Below are positions 1-8,284 of a stretch of DNA of 28,307 bases, one piece after another (the stretch's first letter is position 1; each line of letters starts with the position of its first letter). The DNA is taken from NCBI GenBank assembly GCA_005888695.1, contig VBBH01000106.1:1-28307 (forward strand), given 5' to 3'. The notes under the pieces were generated by a model that was not told the DNA's origin, made no database searches, and was given only the letters and a program-made list of their open reading frames with translations. Position numbers and translations under genes: made by a program. The stretch comes from Candidatus Bathyarchaeota archaeon. GTDB taxonomy: Archaea > Thermoproteota > Bathyarchaeia > 40CM-2-53-6.

Positions 1-1
1 G

Positions 2-187
2 TTGAAGTCTAGGTTTGGGCTTGGACTCTTCGTCTTCGCAGGTTTGCTGGTCGCTCAAAACTTGCTTTACATTTACTTCTACTTCGCCGAGTGGGATGCT
101 TTCAGGGACGTGATGCAGTACGTGATGCTTGCAAACCTTGTCCAGACCCTCGGACTGGCAACACTCAGCTGGGTTTCCTGGAGATAA
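2..187 (+). CDS. Small membrane protein, possibly 5'-truncated
   Basis: A 61-codon frame opens with TTG at the second base of the window and ends with TAA, so the true start may lie upstream. Two hydrophobic stretches are visible: about residues 6-28 (GLGLFVFAGLLVAQNLLYIY) and 37-58 (VMQYVMLANLVQTLGLATLS), separated by a short charged loop with W and D residues. This suggests a two-helix inner-membrane protein. I do not recognise a family with a known function. The next gene starts about 10-16 bases after the stop on the same strand, so the two are probably co-transcribed. The function is unknown. Confidence 0.6.
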   Translation: MKSRFGLGLFVFAGLLVAQNLLYIYFYFAEWDAFRDVMQYVMLANLVQTLGLATLSWVSWR

Positions 188-197
188 CCAACCACCA

Positions 198-674
198 TTG
201 GCCTTGAAGCCCATAGTGATTGTTTGGGCATTAGGCATCTTGATCGTCACCGCAACTATGCTACTGTTCGCCGCGCCCATGCTGTTACAGACTCGATCAG
301 GGTCATCAACCCAACCGGGCTGCAACAGTGAGACATTGAATCATGTCTACAGTCCTGATAGGTTGCAGGTCCACAATTCTTGCCAGACAGTGACCGGGAC
401 AGTCTTGAGAATTCTACAGGAGAAGGACGGGGACACGCACATACGCCTTCAGCTAGATCCACAGTATACTGGGTTACTGAACGATTACAATTACATGGAC
501 CAGAAGGGAACTCTGATACTAGAAATAGTCTGCGCCTACCCGGACGCCATAACGCAGTACGACGCAGTGCCGGCTTGTCAAGGATATACTAACCAAGTTC
601 CAATTCCCAATGTTGGACTGCATGTTTCCGTCGTCGGACAGTTTGTGACAAGACCTAGACCATCACTGGAATGA
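198..674 (+). CDS. Membrane-anchored exported hypothetical protein, probably frameshifted near its 3' end
   Basis: The frame is open from ATG 129, but that start overlaps the upstream gene. TTG at 198 or 204, just after the upstream stop, is more likely. The product then has one N-terminal membrane segment (IVIVWALGILIVTATMLLF) followed by an extracytoplasmic domain with four cysteines that may pair. The domain has a beta-rich stretch with TVTGTV and HIRLQLDPQY, reminiscent of an OB-type fold (inference). The frame ends at 674 with PRPSLE. Removing one base near 649-654 instead gives VTDLDHHWNEIHPVYSIATI, with a stop at 706-708. That tail looks like a natural conserved C terminus, so a one-base insertion is suspected. 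The function is unknown, and it is probably in an operon with the preceding small membrane protein. Confidence 0.65.
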   Translation: MALKPIVIVWALGILIVTATMLLFAAPMLLQTRSGSSTQPGCNSETLNHVYSPDRLQVHNSCQTVTGTVLRILQEKDGDTHIRLQLDPQYTGLLNDYNYMDQKGTLILEIVCAYPDAITQYDAVPACQGYTNQVPIPNVGLHVSVVGQFVTRPRPSLE

Positions 675-920
675 AATCCATCCTGTCTATTCCATCGCTA
701 CAATATAGCCGTGCTCCGGACTGAATTTTGCTTACTATGGGACTAAGTAAATTCCAGCTGTCAGATTCCTTCCCCCACGCTCAAAAATCTCTCCTAGACC
801 TGTATACCCCCTTCCCCTCCTGTGCTCAAATTTCAGGCTCAATTCGTAAACCTCACGAGGACGATCATGCGAGTCTCACGAGGAGAATTAGCAAATCTCA
901 GATGAAGGGACTGGACCGGT

Positions 921-1748
921 TTAAGAAGCTCTTGAGGCGGTCGAGGATAGGAACCCCAAGACTGCCCTGTTGAACTCCTCGGGCCGGGACATGTTCACAA
1001 TATGATCGGCGCCATGGACAACCACTTTCTTTGAGCCCGGGATCTTGGAGTGAAGGTCGTTGGCAATCAGTTGCATGCCCTTGACGTCCCGGTCGCCGAT
1101 CATCACCAAAGTCGGGGCAGTGATTTCGGGCAATCTCTTGTAGCTTGCCGGGTCCGGACTGACTTGATGCTTCCATGGATTGTCCAACTGGACATGAGCA
1201 TTCTCCAGCGCAATCGTCATGATTTTCTTTCGGGATTCTGGGTTTTGAGCCGCGGCCCAAGCGTTGACATCCATCTCAGCAGCTTCCTTGAGCTTTCCTT
1301 GCTTGATCAGATCCTCTTGTGGCGCCATTTGTTTATCGAATTCTTTCCACACTTGACCTTCTACCGGATCCGATGTGTTGCGGCCGCTAACTCCAGCTCC
1401 AACAAGGACTAGACCATCGACCTGGTTTTGGTAGCTGGTCGTGAAGTCTATGGCTATTCTTCCACCGTTCGAGACACCGATAATGCACACCTTATCGAGT
1501 TTGAGATGTTGTAATAGGGCGTGGAGGTCTTCAAAGTCTGAGAATTTGGTTTCGGCCGTAGTTGACCTGCCGAAGCCCCTGACATCATACCTCACAACTT
1601 TGTAACTGTTCGAGAATAGTTCGAACTGTTCGTCCCACATGCGACGGTCCAAGAAGCCAGCGTGGATCAGAACTAATGGATGACCTTCACCCTTTACTTC
1701 ATAGTATAATTTTCCGCCTTGAACCGGGACCGTGCCTGACGTTGTCAT
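921..1748 (-). CDS. Alpha/beta-fold hydrolase
   Basis: The 275-residue length is typical of the soluble alpha/beta hydrolase superfamily (esterases, haloperoxidase-like and lactonase-like enzymes). The oxyanion region HAGFLDRRMWD is at about residues 29-39 and the RYDVRGFGRS strand-turn at 53-62. The nucleophile elbow is GVSNGG with Ser93, the acid is in GDRD (Asp221 or Asp219), and the catalytic His249 is in GADHIV. The full triad is present, so the enzyme should be active. The cap region at about 120-200 is short and helical. The substrate cannot be read from the sequence. It starts with ATG and is probably a single-gene unit, with a 38-base gap to the DUF3052-like gene upstream on the same strand, so co-transcription is possible. 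Confidence 0.9.
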   Translation of the reverse strand: MTTSGTVPVQGGKLYYEVKGEGHPLVLIHAGFLDRRMWDEQFELFSNSYKVVRYDVRGFGRSTTAETKFSDFEDLHALLQHLKLDKVCIIGVSNGGRIAIDFTTSYQNQVDGLVLVGAGVSGRNTSDPVEGQVWKEFDKQMAPQEDLIKQGKLKEAAEMDVNAWAAAQNPESRKKIMTIALENAHVQLDNPWKHQVSPDPASYKRLPEITAPTLVMIGDRDVKGMQLIANDLHSKIPGSKKVVVHGADHIVNMSRPEEFNRAVLGFLSSTASRAS

Positions 1749-1786
1749 GCCATTGATCGTAAGATAGACCTAGGTTCTTAGAGGTT

Positions 1787-2167
1787 TCAGGCAGCTTTCA
1801 TTCTTAGCGCTGACCAATCATCGTCCACGGAGAATATCGCGTCCGCTTCTAGACCAATGGTTTGGGCGTATTCGCGTATGCTGTCGCGGTTGATGTTGGT
1901 CTTCATCTTGGACGTGCCCTTAGGATAGGTAACCCATACGATTCCGTCTGAGGCAAGGGACGTTTTGAGTCCTGGCAGCCTTTGATTGAGTTCGTTCTTT
2001 GAAGCCACGAAAACTTGGATAACGTCGTACTGACCATTCGGTTCCGTGGAGATCGTGACCTTGTTAGGCAATCGTCCCATCAACCCCCTGTAATTGCTTG
2101 GTTCGTTGAGAAGTAGGAATCTTTGTCCTTCTTTGATCATCAATTTCTCGGTGACGTTCTTGGGCAT
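1787..2167 (-). CDS. DUF3052-like protein
   Basis: A 126-residue soluble protein. The order of motifs resembles the DUF3052 family. An N-terminal KLMIKEGQRFLLLNEP segment is followed by LMGRLP, and the middle section ends in WVTYPKG. After that comes an N-R-D-S-I-R-E-Y-A helix and a C-terminal strand with DDDWSALRMK. DUF3052 proteins are uncharacterised; the shape suggests a small alpha/beta domain. There is no signal peptide or membrane segment. It lies 38 bases upstream of the alpha/beta hydrolase on the same strand, so the two may be co-transcribed. The family call rests on motif resemblance only. Confidence 0.75.
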   Translation of the reverse strand: MPKNVTEKLMIKEGQRFLLLNEPSNYRGLMGRLPNKVTISTEPNGQYDVIQVFVASKNELNQRLPGLKTSLASDGIVWVTYPKGTSKMKTNINRDSIREYAQTIGLEADAIFSVDDDWSALRMKAA

Positions 2168-2275
2168 TGTCGTGGGGAGACAGATACGTCAGGAAATTTA
2201 ACAATGTGTGTCCGATCACACGCTCTAATTTGACTGGGTTTCCCACTAGTCCTCAAGGGTTCGTCAAAGTGGAGG

Positions 2276-2720
2276 ATGGGAACGCTACTATCAGACCTGT
2301 ATGAGGATGTTCGAACGGCCATGCAATCTCCATCCAAGCCGAAACGACCAGTTGGAGTCATAATAATCGCAGCGATTGCTGCTGCGAGAGGTTTGTTGTC
2401 TTTGTTCGGGGCCGCTTCCGTCTTTTTCCGGCAACGCCACCGGTCCCACCTGGCTGGCGATTGTAGTGGTCATTTTTGGTGTCCTAGGCCTAGCGCTGGG
2501 CGTCGGGTTCTACACTGGGGCTCACTGGGCCTGGATCGGAGGAATTGTGATTTACGTTATCTCGATCCTGCTCGGAATCCTTGAGATACTTTATGGGGGC
2601 AGTATTGGAGGGATAGGTGGAATCATCAGAATAATCGCCGGAATAGTCATCCCGCTCTACCTGACTCGGGCTGGTCCTAAGAGCTTCTTCGGCCGGACTG
2701 GTGCACCGTCCAAACCATGA
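2276..2720 (+). pseudogene. Frameshifted small multi-span membrane protein
   Basis: Two overlapping frames together encode one plausible membrane protein. The first (from ATG 2276, or the better ATG 2321 giving MQSPSKPKRP) runs through RPVGVIIIAAIAAARGLLSLF and then becomes non-hydrophobic and arginine-rich after SVFFRQ. The second frame supplies GNATGPTWLAIVVVIFGVLG, GAHWAWIGGIVIYVISILLG and GGIIRIIAGIVIPLYL to the stop at 2720. The switch falls at a run of five T (about 2423-2427). With four T the reading would be continuous (V-F-S-G-N-A), giving about 132 residues and four membrane segments. It could be a real inactivating indel, a homopolymer sequencing error or, less likely, programmed frameshifting. 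The function is unknown. Confidence 0.65.
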
Positions 2721-2774
2721 GTTTGGTAATTTCGTAAAGCTGTGTAAGAAGTAACCGAAACGCTCTGACTCAAG

Positions 2775-3848
2775 TTATGATAAGCGCTCTAAGATTCCCA
2801 GTCTCTTCAATGTGAGCAATGCCTGTAACGTTATCCATTTGCTCGGCTTGCCTGCCTCTTCCAGTTGGAGTGTGTGTCCGTCTCCCCAGCCCTCTGTGAA
2901 GGCCTCCCTCTCTTCCGGTCTTGACACAGCCTTTCCTCCGTGTATGCCAACGCTCTGCCGCCAACCACGATAGACTCCTTCCAGAGCCCATTTCCCATCC
3001 GGAAATCTCTTTTGTAGAAGCAAGTTTACAGCGTCGGACATTCGAGGGTCGTACTTGGTACCGAGTTCCGAGAGTACTCTCAGTCCATGCAGAAAATCGT
3101 AGCGGTAATGCATGGGATAGTGAATGGTCAAGAATTCAAGAAGCACCGGCGAATCATTGCGCTTCGACTTGTATATTCGATGCCGTAACAGAAACTCGGA
3201 GCCTTTTACTGCAGCGTCTTCCCATCTCTTCACTATAGGATGGATTTGGAGCATTGCTGCCAATGCCCAGAGTGGCTCTATCGTGGCTTGGAACGAGCCG
3301 TGCTTCGCACCATCCTCGGTGAAACAGTTCCATCCTCCATCAACGAGTTGTTCCGACACGAGCCAATCCATCGCCTTAACAACCCTCTCGTCCCCGCCAT
3401 ATCCAAACTTAGCAAGAGACCGGACCATGTTGCCGGTTGAACACACGTGTGGTTTAATGCCCTCCGATCCTCGTGGTCGGTTTGAAAAGCCTCCAGTGTC
3501 CACATTGTGGGCCTGAAAATAGTGTTCTACTGAGTTCTTGATTCGTTCATCAGTTCCAGCTGCGCCCAGGTCAGCAAGCACTGCTAACTGCCAAGCGCAA
3601 GAGGACCATTTGGGAACGTAACAGGATTCTGGATTCTCCCAATAGATCCCATCCTTCTGTTTCGCAAGGATTGTTGCAGCCCATCCCTCGCTTCCGACCC
3701 GTCCTCGACTCTCTCTAACAGAGCGACCATTCTCGCTATGGCCCATTAGTCCGGTCAGTGTGAAGTATTGGACTGATGGCTCGTCTTCAAGCAGCCAATC
3801 TAGGGTTTCTTTCCACACGGATACTTTTGGAAGCGCAAGCTCCTGCAA
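2775..3848 (-). CDS. Prenyltransferase/squalene-cyclase-like repeat protein
   Basis: A 357-residue soluble protein built from repeats that resemble the alpha/alpha barrel of squalene-hopene cyclases and protein prenyltransferase beta subunits. Repeat signatures are DGIYW (66-70), DTGGF (117-121), DGGWNC (170-175) and DGKWAL (284-289), each followed by a helix with small and leucine residues. It lacks the DxDD acid motif of class II terpene cyclases and is about half the length of a hopene cyclase, so it is probably not a classical cyclase. Proteins of this size in archaea and bacteria are usually annotated only as prenyltransferase-like. Cys and His residues (for example in KPHVCSTGN and DGGWNCF) could bind metal, but this is speculative. 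It is an isolated reverse-strand gene, 58 bases from the membrane gene upstream. Confidence 0.8.
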   Translation of the reverse strand: MQELALPKVSVWKETLDWLLEDEPSVQYFTLTGLMGHSENGRSVRESRGRVGSEGWAATILAKQKDGIYWENPESCYVPKWSSCAWQLAVLADLGAAGTDERIKNSVEHYFQAHNVDTGGFSNRPRGSEGIKPHVCSTGNMVRSLAKFGYGGDERVVKAMDWLVSEQLVDGGWNCFTEDGAKHGSFQATIEPLWALAAMLQIHPIVKRWEDAAVKGSEFLLRHRIYKSKRNDSPVLLEFLTIHYPMHYRYDFLHGLRVLSELGTKYDPRMSDAVNLLLQKRFPDGKWALEGVYRGWRQSVGIHGGKAVSRPEEREAFTEGWGDGHTLQLEEAGKPSKWITLQALLTLKRLGILERLS

Positions 3849-3906
3849 AGGGTCCCGGATCAGTCTAGCAGAGTTCCTTAATAGATATTGACAGTCGACT
3901 GAGGGT

Positions 3907-4308
3907 CTATTCCTGCCGGTTCCGGAGCCTGGCTTCTCTTCCTCTCAAAACTAGGTAGTAGCCAACGAAAATTATTGTTACGCCCTGAACTGCGGATCCG
4001 ATAACTAATGTCAGAGATGCCAACGTAAGCCCCTGAGCGAGTAGCGAGTAATGTTCCGGCTGAGGTAGAGAAACCATTAAGGTGAGAATCGACATGACCA
4101 GCGCCGAGGGATAAGCCAACTCGAGTCCTCTTGCAACCTCGATCGCTACGATGAAATACACGATCCAACCCGCGAGAACGATGTAAAACAGCCAGGCCGG
4201 GACAAGGTAGTATAACTGGATGAGAAGAGCGAGGCCGATGACAATTGAGGAGTAGACCATGTATCTGGCGACTCGCCGAGTCGGCATGATCCGACTAGTA
4301 GGTTGCAT
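3907..4308 (-). CDS. Four-helix hypothetical membrane protein
   Basis: A 133-residue protein with about four hydrophobic segments (near 19-40, 40-58, 64-82 and 90-120) and a strongly basic C-terminal tail (RGREARLRNRQE), consistent with an integral membrane protein whose ends face the cytoplasm. Its start overlaps the last 14 bases of the MFS transporter gene, so the two are very likely translated from one mRNA. It could be an accessory of the exporter, but nothing in the sequence proves it. No family was recognised. Confidence 0.7.
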   Translation of the reverse strand: MQPTSRIMPTRRVARYMVYSSIVIGLALLIQLYYLVPAWLFYIVLAGWIVYFIVAIEVARGLELAYPSALVMSILTLMVSLPQPEHYSLLAQGLTLASLTLVIGSAVQGVTIIFVGYYLVLRGREARLRNRQE

Positions 4309-5572
4309 TTCTCAATTCGCCGAAGAGAAAGTACGTTGCAGCTGAGACAAGAACCATGAAGAATCCGTAGGTCAGAAATGTTTCACCTATCGAAAGGGAG
4401 CCAGCAACTCCGCCTGCTGTCGCTGCCGAGATAGGCTGGGAGAGAGTGATCAATGCACCCAGAGACGTGGCCACTCTACCCAATAATTCACCGGGAATCT
4501 TGGCCTGGATAAGTACGGAGAGCGGAATGTTCACGATTGCGTTGAAGAATCCGACACCGAAGGCGATTCCCAAGGCGAGCCACGCGACAGTTGTGAACGC
4601 GAGAGCCACTGTCAGTCCACCCACTGCAATGACGCCTAGGAACAGGAGCTTCCCAACATATTTCCTCGAGTCAATCTTTCCGACAAAGATGGACCCGAGG
4701 ATTATCCCGAGTGAGAACATTGCCAACAAGATTCCATAGGTGCCCGCATTTCCATGGATGACATCTCTACTATACGGGGCGAGTAGAGCGAAGACGCCCG
4801 TGCCGAAGAAGTTGAGTAATACTCCCACGACTACGAGCTCAAGCAAGAACCGAGAGCCTCGAATATACTTCAATCCCTCTAAGAACTTCTGCTTGAATGA
4901 CGATGCTGCTAAGGGGCTTCCCAGTGTCGAGAAAGTGTTTGGAATCGCGCATCGGGACCTAGCGATCATTGAGATCACCAACGCTGCGAAGACGAACGTC
5001 AGAGCATCGTAGAGTATGGGAAGGGTCGGACCGAACAAGAGGACGATAACTCCTCCGATGCCATACCCTGCTACTTGGTTGATAGAGGAAGTTAGTGAGA
5101 AGAGACCATTGGCTGCTGCTAGATCTTCCTTGCCGGTAACGCTAGGGACGACTGCGGTCACTGCTGGTCGGACAAATTGTGCGCCAGCGTTCAGGACGAA
5201 CAATAGAATCAATAGGACCGGAAAGTTCAGGACTCCGATTGAGTAGGATACGGCTATTCCGATCGCTGCGCCTGCCTGGAAAATGTTCGCTGCGATCATA
5301 ATGTCCCTGCGGTTGAATCTGTCAATGTAGACACCGGCAAAGGGGCCGACCACAACCGCGGGCAAGAGGACGAATGCAACGGCGACTCCGACCTTCAGAG
5401 TGTCCCCGGTGAGTTGGAGAACGAGCCAGAGAGCGGCGACGTCGAAGATAAAATCTCCAGACTGAGAGACCAATTGGCCAATCCAGAGAAGAGAGAATGA
5501 TCTGTTAGAGAGAACCCGCCTATAGCTCGGCTTTTCTGGTCGTACCTTCTCTAGAACTGGTTGGGACTCCAT
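4295..5572 (-). CDS. MFS-type efflux transporter
   Basis: A 425-residue protein with about 12 predicted membrane helices. It begins with the characteristic SFSLLWIGQLVSQSGD segment (residues 25-40) seen in the MFS_3/EntS-like group of exporters. MFS motif A is visible as GVYIDRFNRRDIM (about 80-92) after helix 2, and a related FVGKIDSRKYVGK loop lies between helices 8 and 9. Members of this group export small molecules such as siderophores or macrolides; the substrate here is unknown. It starts at ATG 5572, just downstream of a short A-rich tract on the coding strand. It is followed by an overlapping four-helix membrane protein gene, forming a two-gene operon. Confidence 0.88.
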   Translation of the reverse strand: MESQPVLEKVRPEKPSYRRVLSNRSFSLLWIGQLVSQSGDFIFDVAALWLVLQLTGDTLKVGVAVAFVLLPAVVVGPFAGVYIDRFNRRDIMIAANIFQAGAAIGIAVSYSIGVLNFPVLLILLFVLNAGAQFVRPAVTAVVPSVTGKEDLAAANGLFSLTSSINQVAGYGIGGVIVLLFGPTLPILYDALTFVFAALVISMIARSRCAIPNTFSTLGSPLAASSFKQKFLEGLKYIRGSRFLLELVVVGVLLNFFGTGVFALLAPYSRDVIHGNAGTYGILLAMFSLGIILGSIFVGKIDSRKYVGKLLFLGVIAVGGLTVALAFTTVAWLALGIAFGVGFFNAIVNIPLSVLIQAKIPGELLGRVATSLGALITLSQPISAATAGGVAGSLSIGETFLTYGFFMVLVSAATYFLFGELRNATY

Positions 5573-5740
5573 TTTTTTTGTAAATAGCCTACCGTCGATT
5601 CAAGGGCGACTTCTATTGCTTACATCCAGTAATTTGATCCTAACGAATTATCCCTTTCCTCTGCTGTTCCTTTAGTGGGATTGGTAAGAGTCGGAAGATG
5701 AAAACTGATAAGAAGCGTTGTCATCGGGATAGGCTGGACT

Positions 5741-6184
5741 ATGCCAGGAAAATCGAAGAGTAGTCATGTTAGGAAGCGTGTTGTTGGAGTCGGTGGCATC
5801 TTTTTCAAGGCGAAGAAGCCAAAGGAGCTGTCGGATTGGTATAGAAAGCATCTAGGGATAAAGACCCAGGAGAATGTTGCCCTCTTCACTTGGCAACCCA
5901 GGAAGAGCTCGAACCGTGTTGGCTATACTGTATGGTCGATTTTTCCCCATGACACTTCCTATTTCCATTCTAAGAAACGCCAGTTCATGATCAATTACCG
6001 AGTGAAGAATCTCGACAAGTTGTTGGCCGAGCTTCGGCGCGAGGGGGTGCGCGTGGATAGAAGGACAGAGAATCTTGAGTATGGAAGGTTCGGATGGGTG
6101 ACCGACCCGGAGGGCAATCGGATCGAATTGTGGGAACCACCACTCACCAACAAGGCCCCTGAACCAGAGATCCCTTCAGAATAG
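5741..6184 (+). CDS. VOC-superfamily (glyoxalase/bleomycin-resistance-like) protein
   Basis: A 147-residue protein with a basic N-terminal lead (KSKSSHVRKRVV) and then one vicinal-oxygen-chelate unit. The visible elements are GVGGIFFKAKKPKELSDWYRKHLGI, a central strand FMINYRVKNLDKLLAELRREGV, and the closing FGWVTDPEGNRIELWEPP. The terminal Glu of the RIELWEP strand is the usual metal ligand position; the others are not clear, so activity is uncertain. VOC proteins include glyoxalase I, dioxygenases and antibiotic-binding proteins. It is followed 48 bases later by an SDR gene on the same strand, so a small operon with the SDR and AlkA-like genes is possible. Confidence 0.88.
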   Translation: MPGKSKSSHVRKRVVGVGGIFFKAKKPKELSDWYRKHLGIKTQENVALFTWQPRKSSNRVGYTVWSIFPHDTSYFHSKKRQFMINYRVKNLDKLLAELRREGVRVDRRTENLEYGRFGWVTDPEGNRIELWEPPLTNKAPEPEIPSE

Positions 6185-6232
6185 GTCCAAGCCAATTCGG
6201 AAGAAGCTAGATTCAAGTCTAGATGAGCTTTC

Positions 6233-7024
6233 ATGACTGAAAAAGTGACCGTGATAACTGGAGCTAGCAGTGGAATCGGGGAAGCATTGGCAAAACATCT
6301 GGGAGCAAAGGGGCACAGGCTTGTGCTCGGTGCGAGACGAGAGAATGAGTTGAAACGGGTTGCTGGTGGGATCGGATCTAATGCTATTCCCGTGAGGACT
6401 GACGTTACTCGGAGAAAAGATGTCGAGCATTTGAGAGACGTCGCGCTCGAACGATTTGGACACGTGGATGTGTGGGTCAACAATGCGGGCCGTGGTATAA
6501 CGAAATCGGTGATGGAATTGACGGACCAAGAATTTGACGAGATAGTTGCTGTTGTCCTCAAGTCCGTGTTCTATGGTATGCAGACAATAGTGCCACACTT
6601 CCAGGAGCGGGGTCGGGGACACTTGATCAACGTCTCCTCTTTCTTGGGGAGAGTGCCATTGATCTCTTACCGATCGATTTACAGTGCGATGAAAAGTGCC
6701 GTAAACGTGTTGACTGCCAACCTTCGGGTTGACCTGAAGGCAAAGTATCCCGGAATCCACGTTTCGACAGTGATGCCCGGGGTGGTGGATACTGATTTCC
6801 AAAAGGTCGCGGGATCACCGTTCCCGGTCAGGGCGGGGAGCACTCTTGGTCCACAACGAGTCCAGTCTGCGGATGAGGTGGCGGTCCAGATTGTGTCTTT
6901 GATCGATCATCCTGTGGCAGAGTTGTATACCAACCCTGCCGCTCCAGAACTCGCACAGCAGTACTTTCGCGACGTGGCTCTCTTCGAAGAGAGCATGCTC
7001 CGAAGAAGATCATCCGGGAACTAG
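6233..7024 (+). CDS. Short-chain dehydrogenase/reductase (SDR)
   Basis: A classical SDR of 263 residues. The NAD(P)-binding motif TGASSGIG is at residues 10-17, with basic residues in GARRENELKR (33-42) that favour NADP(H). NNAG is at 83-86, the catalytic serine region is NVSSFLG (133-139), and the active-site pair is Y150-x3-K154 in IYSAMKSAV. The post-motif sequence MPGVVDTDF is typical. It is probably a cytoplasmic oxidoreductase acting on a carbonyl or alcohol; the substrate cannot be assigned. Its stop codon directly abuts the TTG of the next gene (AlkA-like), suggesting translational coupling. Confidence 0.93.
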   Translation: MTEKVTVITGASSGIGEALAKHLGAKGHRLVLGARRENELKRVAGGIGSNAIPVRTDVTRRKDVEHLRDVALERFGHVDVWVNNAGRGITKSVMELTDQEFDEIVAVVLKSVFYGMQTIVPHFQERGRGHLINVSSFLGRVPLISYRSIYSAMKSAVNVLTANLRVDLKAKYPGIHVSTVMPGVVDTDFQKVAGSPFPVRAGSTLGPQRVQSADEVAVQIVSLIDHPVAELYTNPAAPELAQQYFRDVALFEESMLRRRSSGN

Positions 7025-7684
7025 TTGTCCCCATTGATGTCTCTGGATGATCGAAAGGTCTGGCTTTCAGGAGTTAAGCACCTCAAGAAGCAGGATCCAA
7101 AACTCCGCCTATTAATGGAAAAGGTTGGAAGATTCGATTTCGATCGAAGTGGCGCCGAAGGACATTATGAGTTCCTGGTCGCGTCGATTGTCTACCAACA
7201 AATCGCCGGCAATGCCGCTCGAGCAATACTCGGACGCCTCAAAGGATTGTACAATGGAAACTACCCGACCCCACGACAATACTTGAACACTAGGAGAAGT
7301 GCTGTTCGATCCGCTGGCCTATCGCCGCAAAAGATCTCCTACATTAAAGACCTATCTGAGAGAATCGTTTCCGGACGGCTAGACCTGAAAAAAATCAGTA
7401 AGGGGGAGGACGAGAAAATTATCGAAGAATTGGATGAGGTACGCGGTATTGGAAGGTGGACGGCTGAAATGTTTCTCATCTTTTCCCTCCGTCGGGTGGA
7501 CGTTTTACCCTTTGATGATCTGGGAGTCCAGAAAGCGATCCAGAGAGTCTATCGGCTGCGTAAGCTACCCTCCAAAGAGAGAATGGGGAAATTGAGGGAG
7601 GCGTGGCGACCTTATTGTTCGATCGCAACACTTTACCTCTGGCGATCACAAGCGGCCAAGAAGGAAGGACCGAACAAAAATTAA
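7025..7684 (+). CDS. alkA: DNA-3-methyladenine glycosylase II (AlkA-type, HhH-GPD)
   Basis: A 219-residue base-excision-repair glycosylase. The N-terminal helix with SIVYQQIAGNAA (54-65) is typical of AlkA-like enzymes, followed by the helix-hairpin-helix EVRGIGRWTAEMF (138-150) and the catalytic region LPFDDLGVQKAI with Asp164/165. It lacks the iron-sulfur cluster cysteines of the EndoIII/MutY branch. The family excises alkylated purines, mainly 3-methyladenine, leaving an abasic site. The start may be TTG 7025, directly abutting the SDR stop, or ATG 7037 (MSLDDRK). Co-transcription with the SDR is likely, but no functional link is known. The symbol is given by family resemblance. Confidence 0.9.
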   Translation: MSPLMSLDDRKVWLSGVKHLKKQDPKLRLLMEKVGRFDFDRSGAEGHYEFLVASIVYQQIAGNAARAILGRLKGLYNGNYPTPRQYLNTRRSAVRSAGLSPQKISYIKDLSERIVSGRLDLKKISKGEDEKIIEELDEVRGIGRWTAEMFLIFSLRRVDVLPFDDLGVQKAIQRVYRLRKLPSKERMGKLREAWRPYCSIATLYLWRSQAAKKEGPNKN

Positions 7685-7724
7685 GCGGGAAAAATCTGAC
7701 GACACTGGGCACCTTTCAACAAAA

Positions 7725-7762
7725 GAACTAGTTCACTAGTCGGATTTCCCACGATTATCGTG
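7725..7762. promoter_or_regulatory. Cluster of short palindromes upstream of the 7820 gene
   Basis: Three short symmetric elements lie in the gap before the next gene. They are GAACTAGTTC (7725-7734, perfect), a second ACTAGT at 7735-7740 spaced two bases from the first, and CACGATTATCGTG (7750-7762, perfect 6-base arms around one T). A TTATCGTGCG copy of the last arm recurs about 25-30 bases before the ATG at 7820, near where a TATA box would sit. This could be an operator. The arrangement is seen directly; binding is inferred. Confidence 0.35.
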
Positions 7763-7819
7763 TCTATGATCGGTTGATAACGACAACTCTATTATCGTGC
7801 GAGCAAATGCTAGAGTTGT

Positions 7820-8263
7820 ATGAGTTCGTACGATAACCAAGTAAAGGCTCTCGAAGTTCAGGTGAGGGACTGGATGGCAAAATGTCCCAATTGCATGCTA
7901 TCTCCTCAAGTCGCATTACATGCTCGGAGGGGGACCGCTATGGTCCAAGTCGGACAAAGTTTCGAATTCGACCAAAGGCTCAAGGCCTATGATGACCCGC
8001 CAAATTATCTAGTTGCGAATCGTCTCGTCCCCTTCAATGGTAAGGTGAAGAATCCGATAATTTTCTGGCTTAACACGTCATTTCCTAGGGAGAACGTCTA
8101 CCAATTGCATGAACAACCAGTGGTCCATCATCTCATTCGGCTGGGAGCCGGCTACACGTTTGCCGCGGTCTATGAAGGTTTGAAGACCGCGTTAAAGGCA
8201 GAGAAGATCGACATCGACTCTCTAGGCGAGTGGCTGCCCAAGAAGAAGAAAGAGAAAAAGTAG
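7820..8263 (+). CDS. Hypothetical protein
   Basis: A 147-residue soluble protein beginning at ATG 7820. A C-P-N-C pair is at residues 22-25, a mixed alpha/beta middle follows (for example NPIIFWLNTSFPRE), and the tail is a run of lysines (WLPKKKKEKK). No signal peptide or membrane segment is visible. I do not recognise the family. It is preceded by a region rich in short palindromes and converges with the NikR-like gene, with a 21-base gap. A single-gene transcription unit is likely. Confidence 0.7.
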   Translation: MSSYDNQVKALEVQVRDWMAKCPNCMLSPQVALHARRGTAMVQVGQSFEFDQRLKAYDDPPNYLVANRLVPFNGKVKNPIIFWLNTSFPRENVYQLHEQPVVHHLIRLGAGYTFAAVYEGLKTALKAEKIDIDSLGEWLPKKKKEKK

Positions 8264-8284
8264 TAGCGCGCGAGTAGAAAGGTT

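Noticed and set aside
129..197. ATG 129 as start of the exported protein
   Set aside because: It overlaps the preceding gene by about 60 bases and adds a non-hydrophobic lead before the membrane anchor; a TTG just after the upstream stop fits better.
852..884. Direct repeat CTCACGAGGA (852-861 and 875-884)
   Set aside because: Only two short copies with no promoter or gene context; probably chance or a minor duplication.
728..973. Open frame of 81 residues on the + strand
   Set aside because: Low-complexity, proline/serine-rich translation overlapping the hydrolase gene end; no RBS, no recognisable motif.
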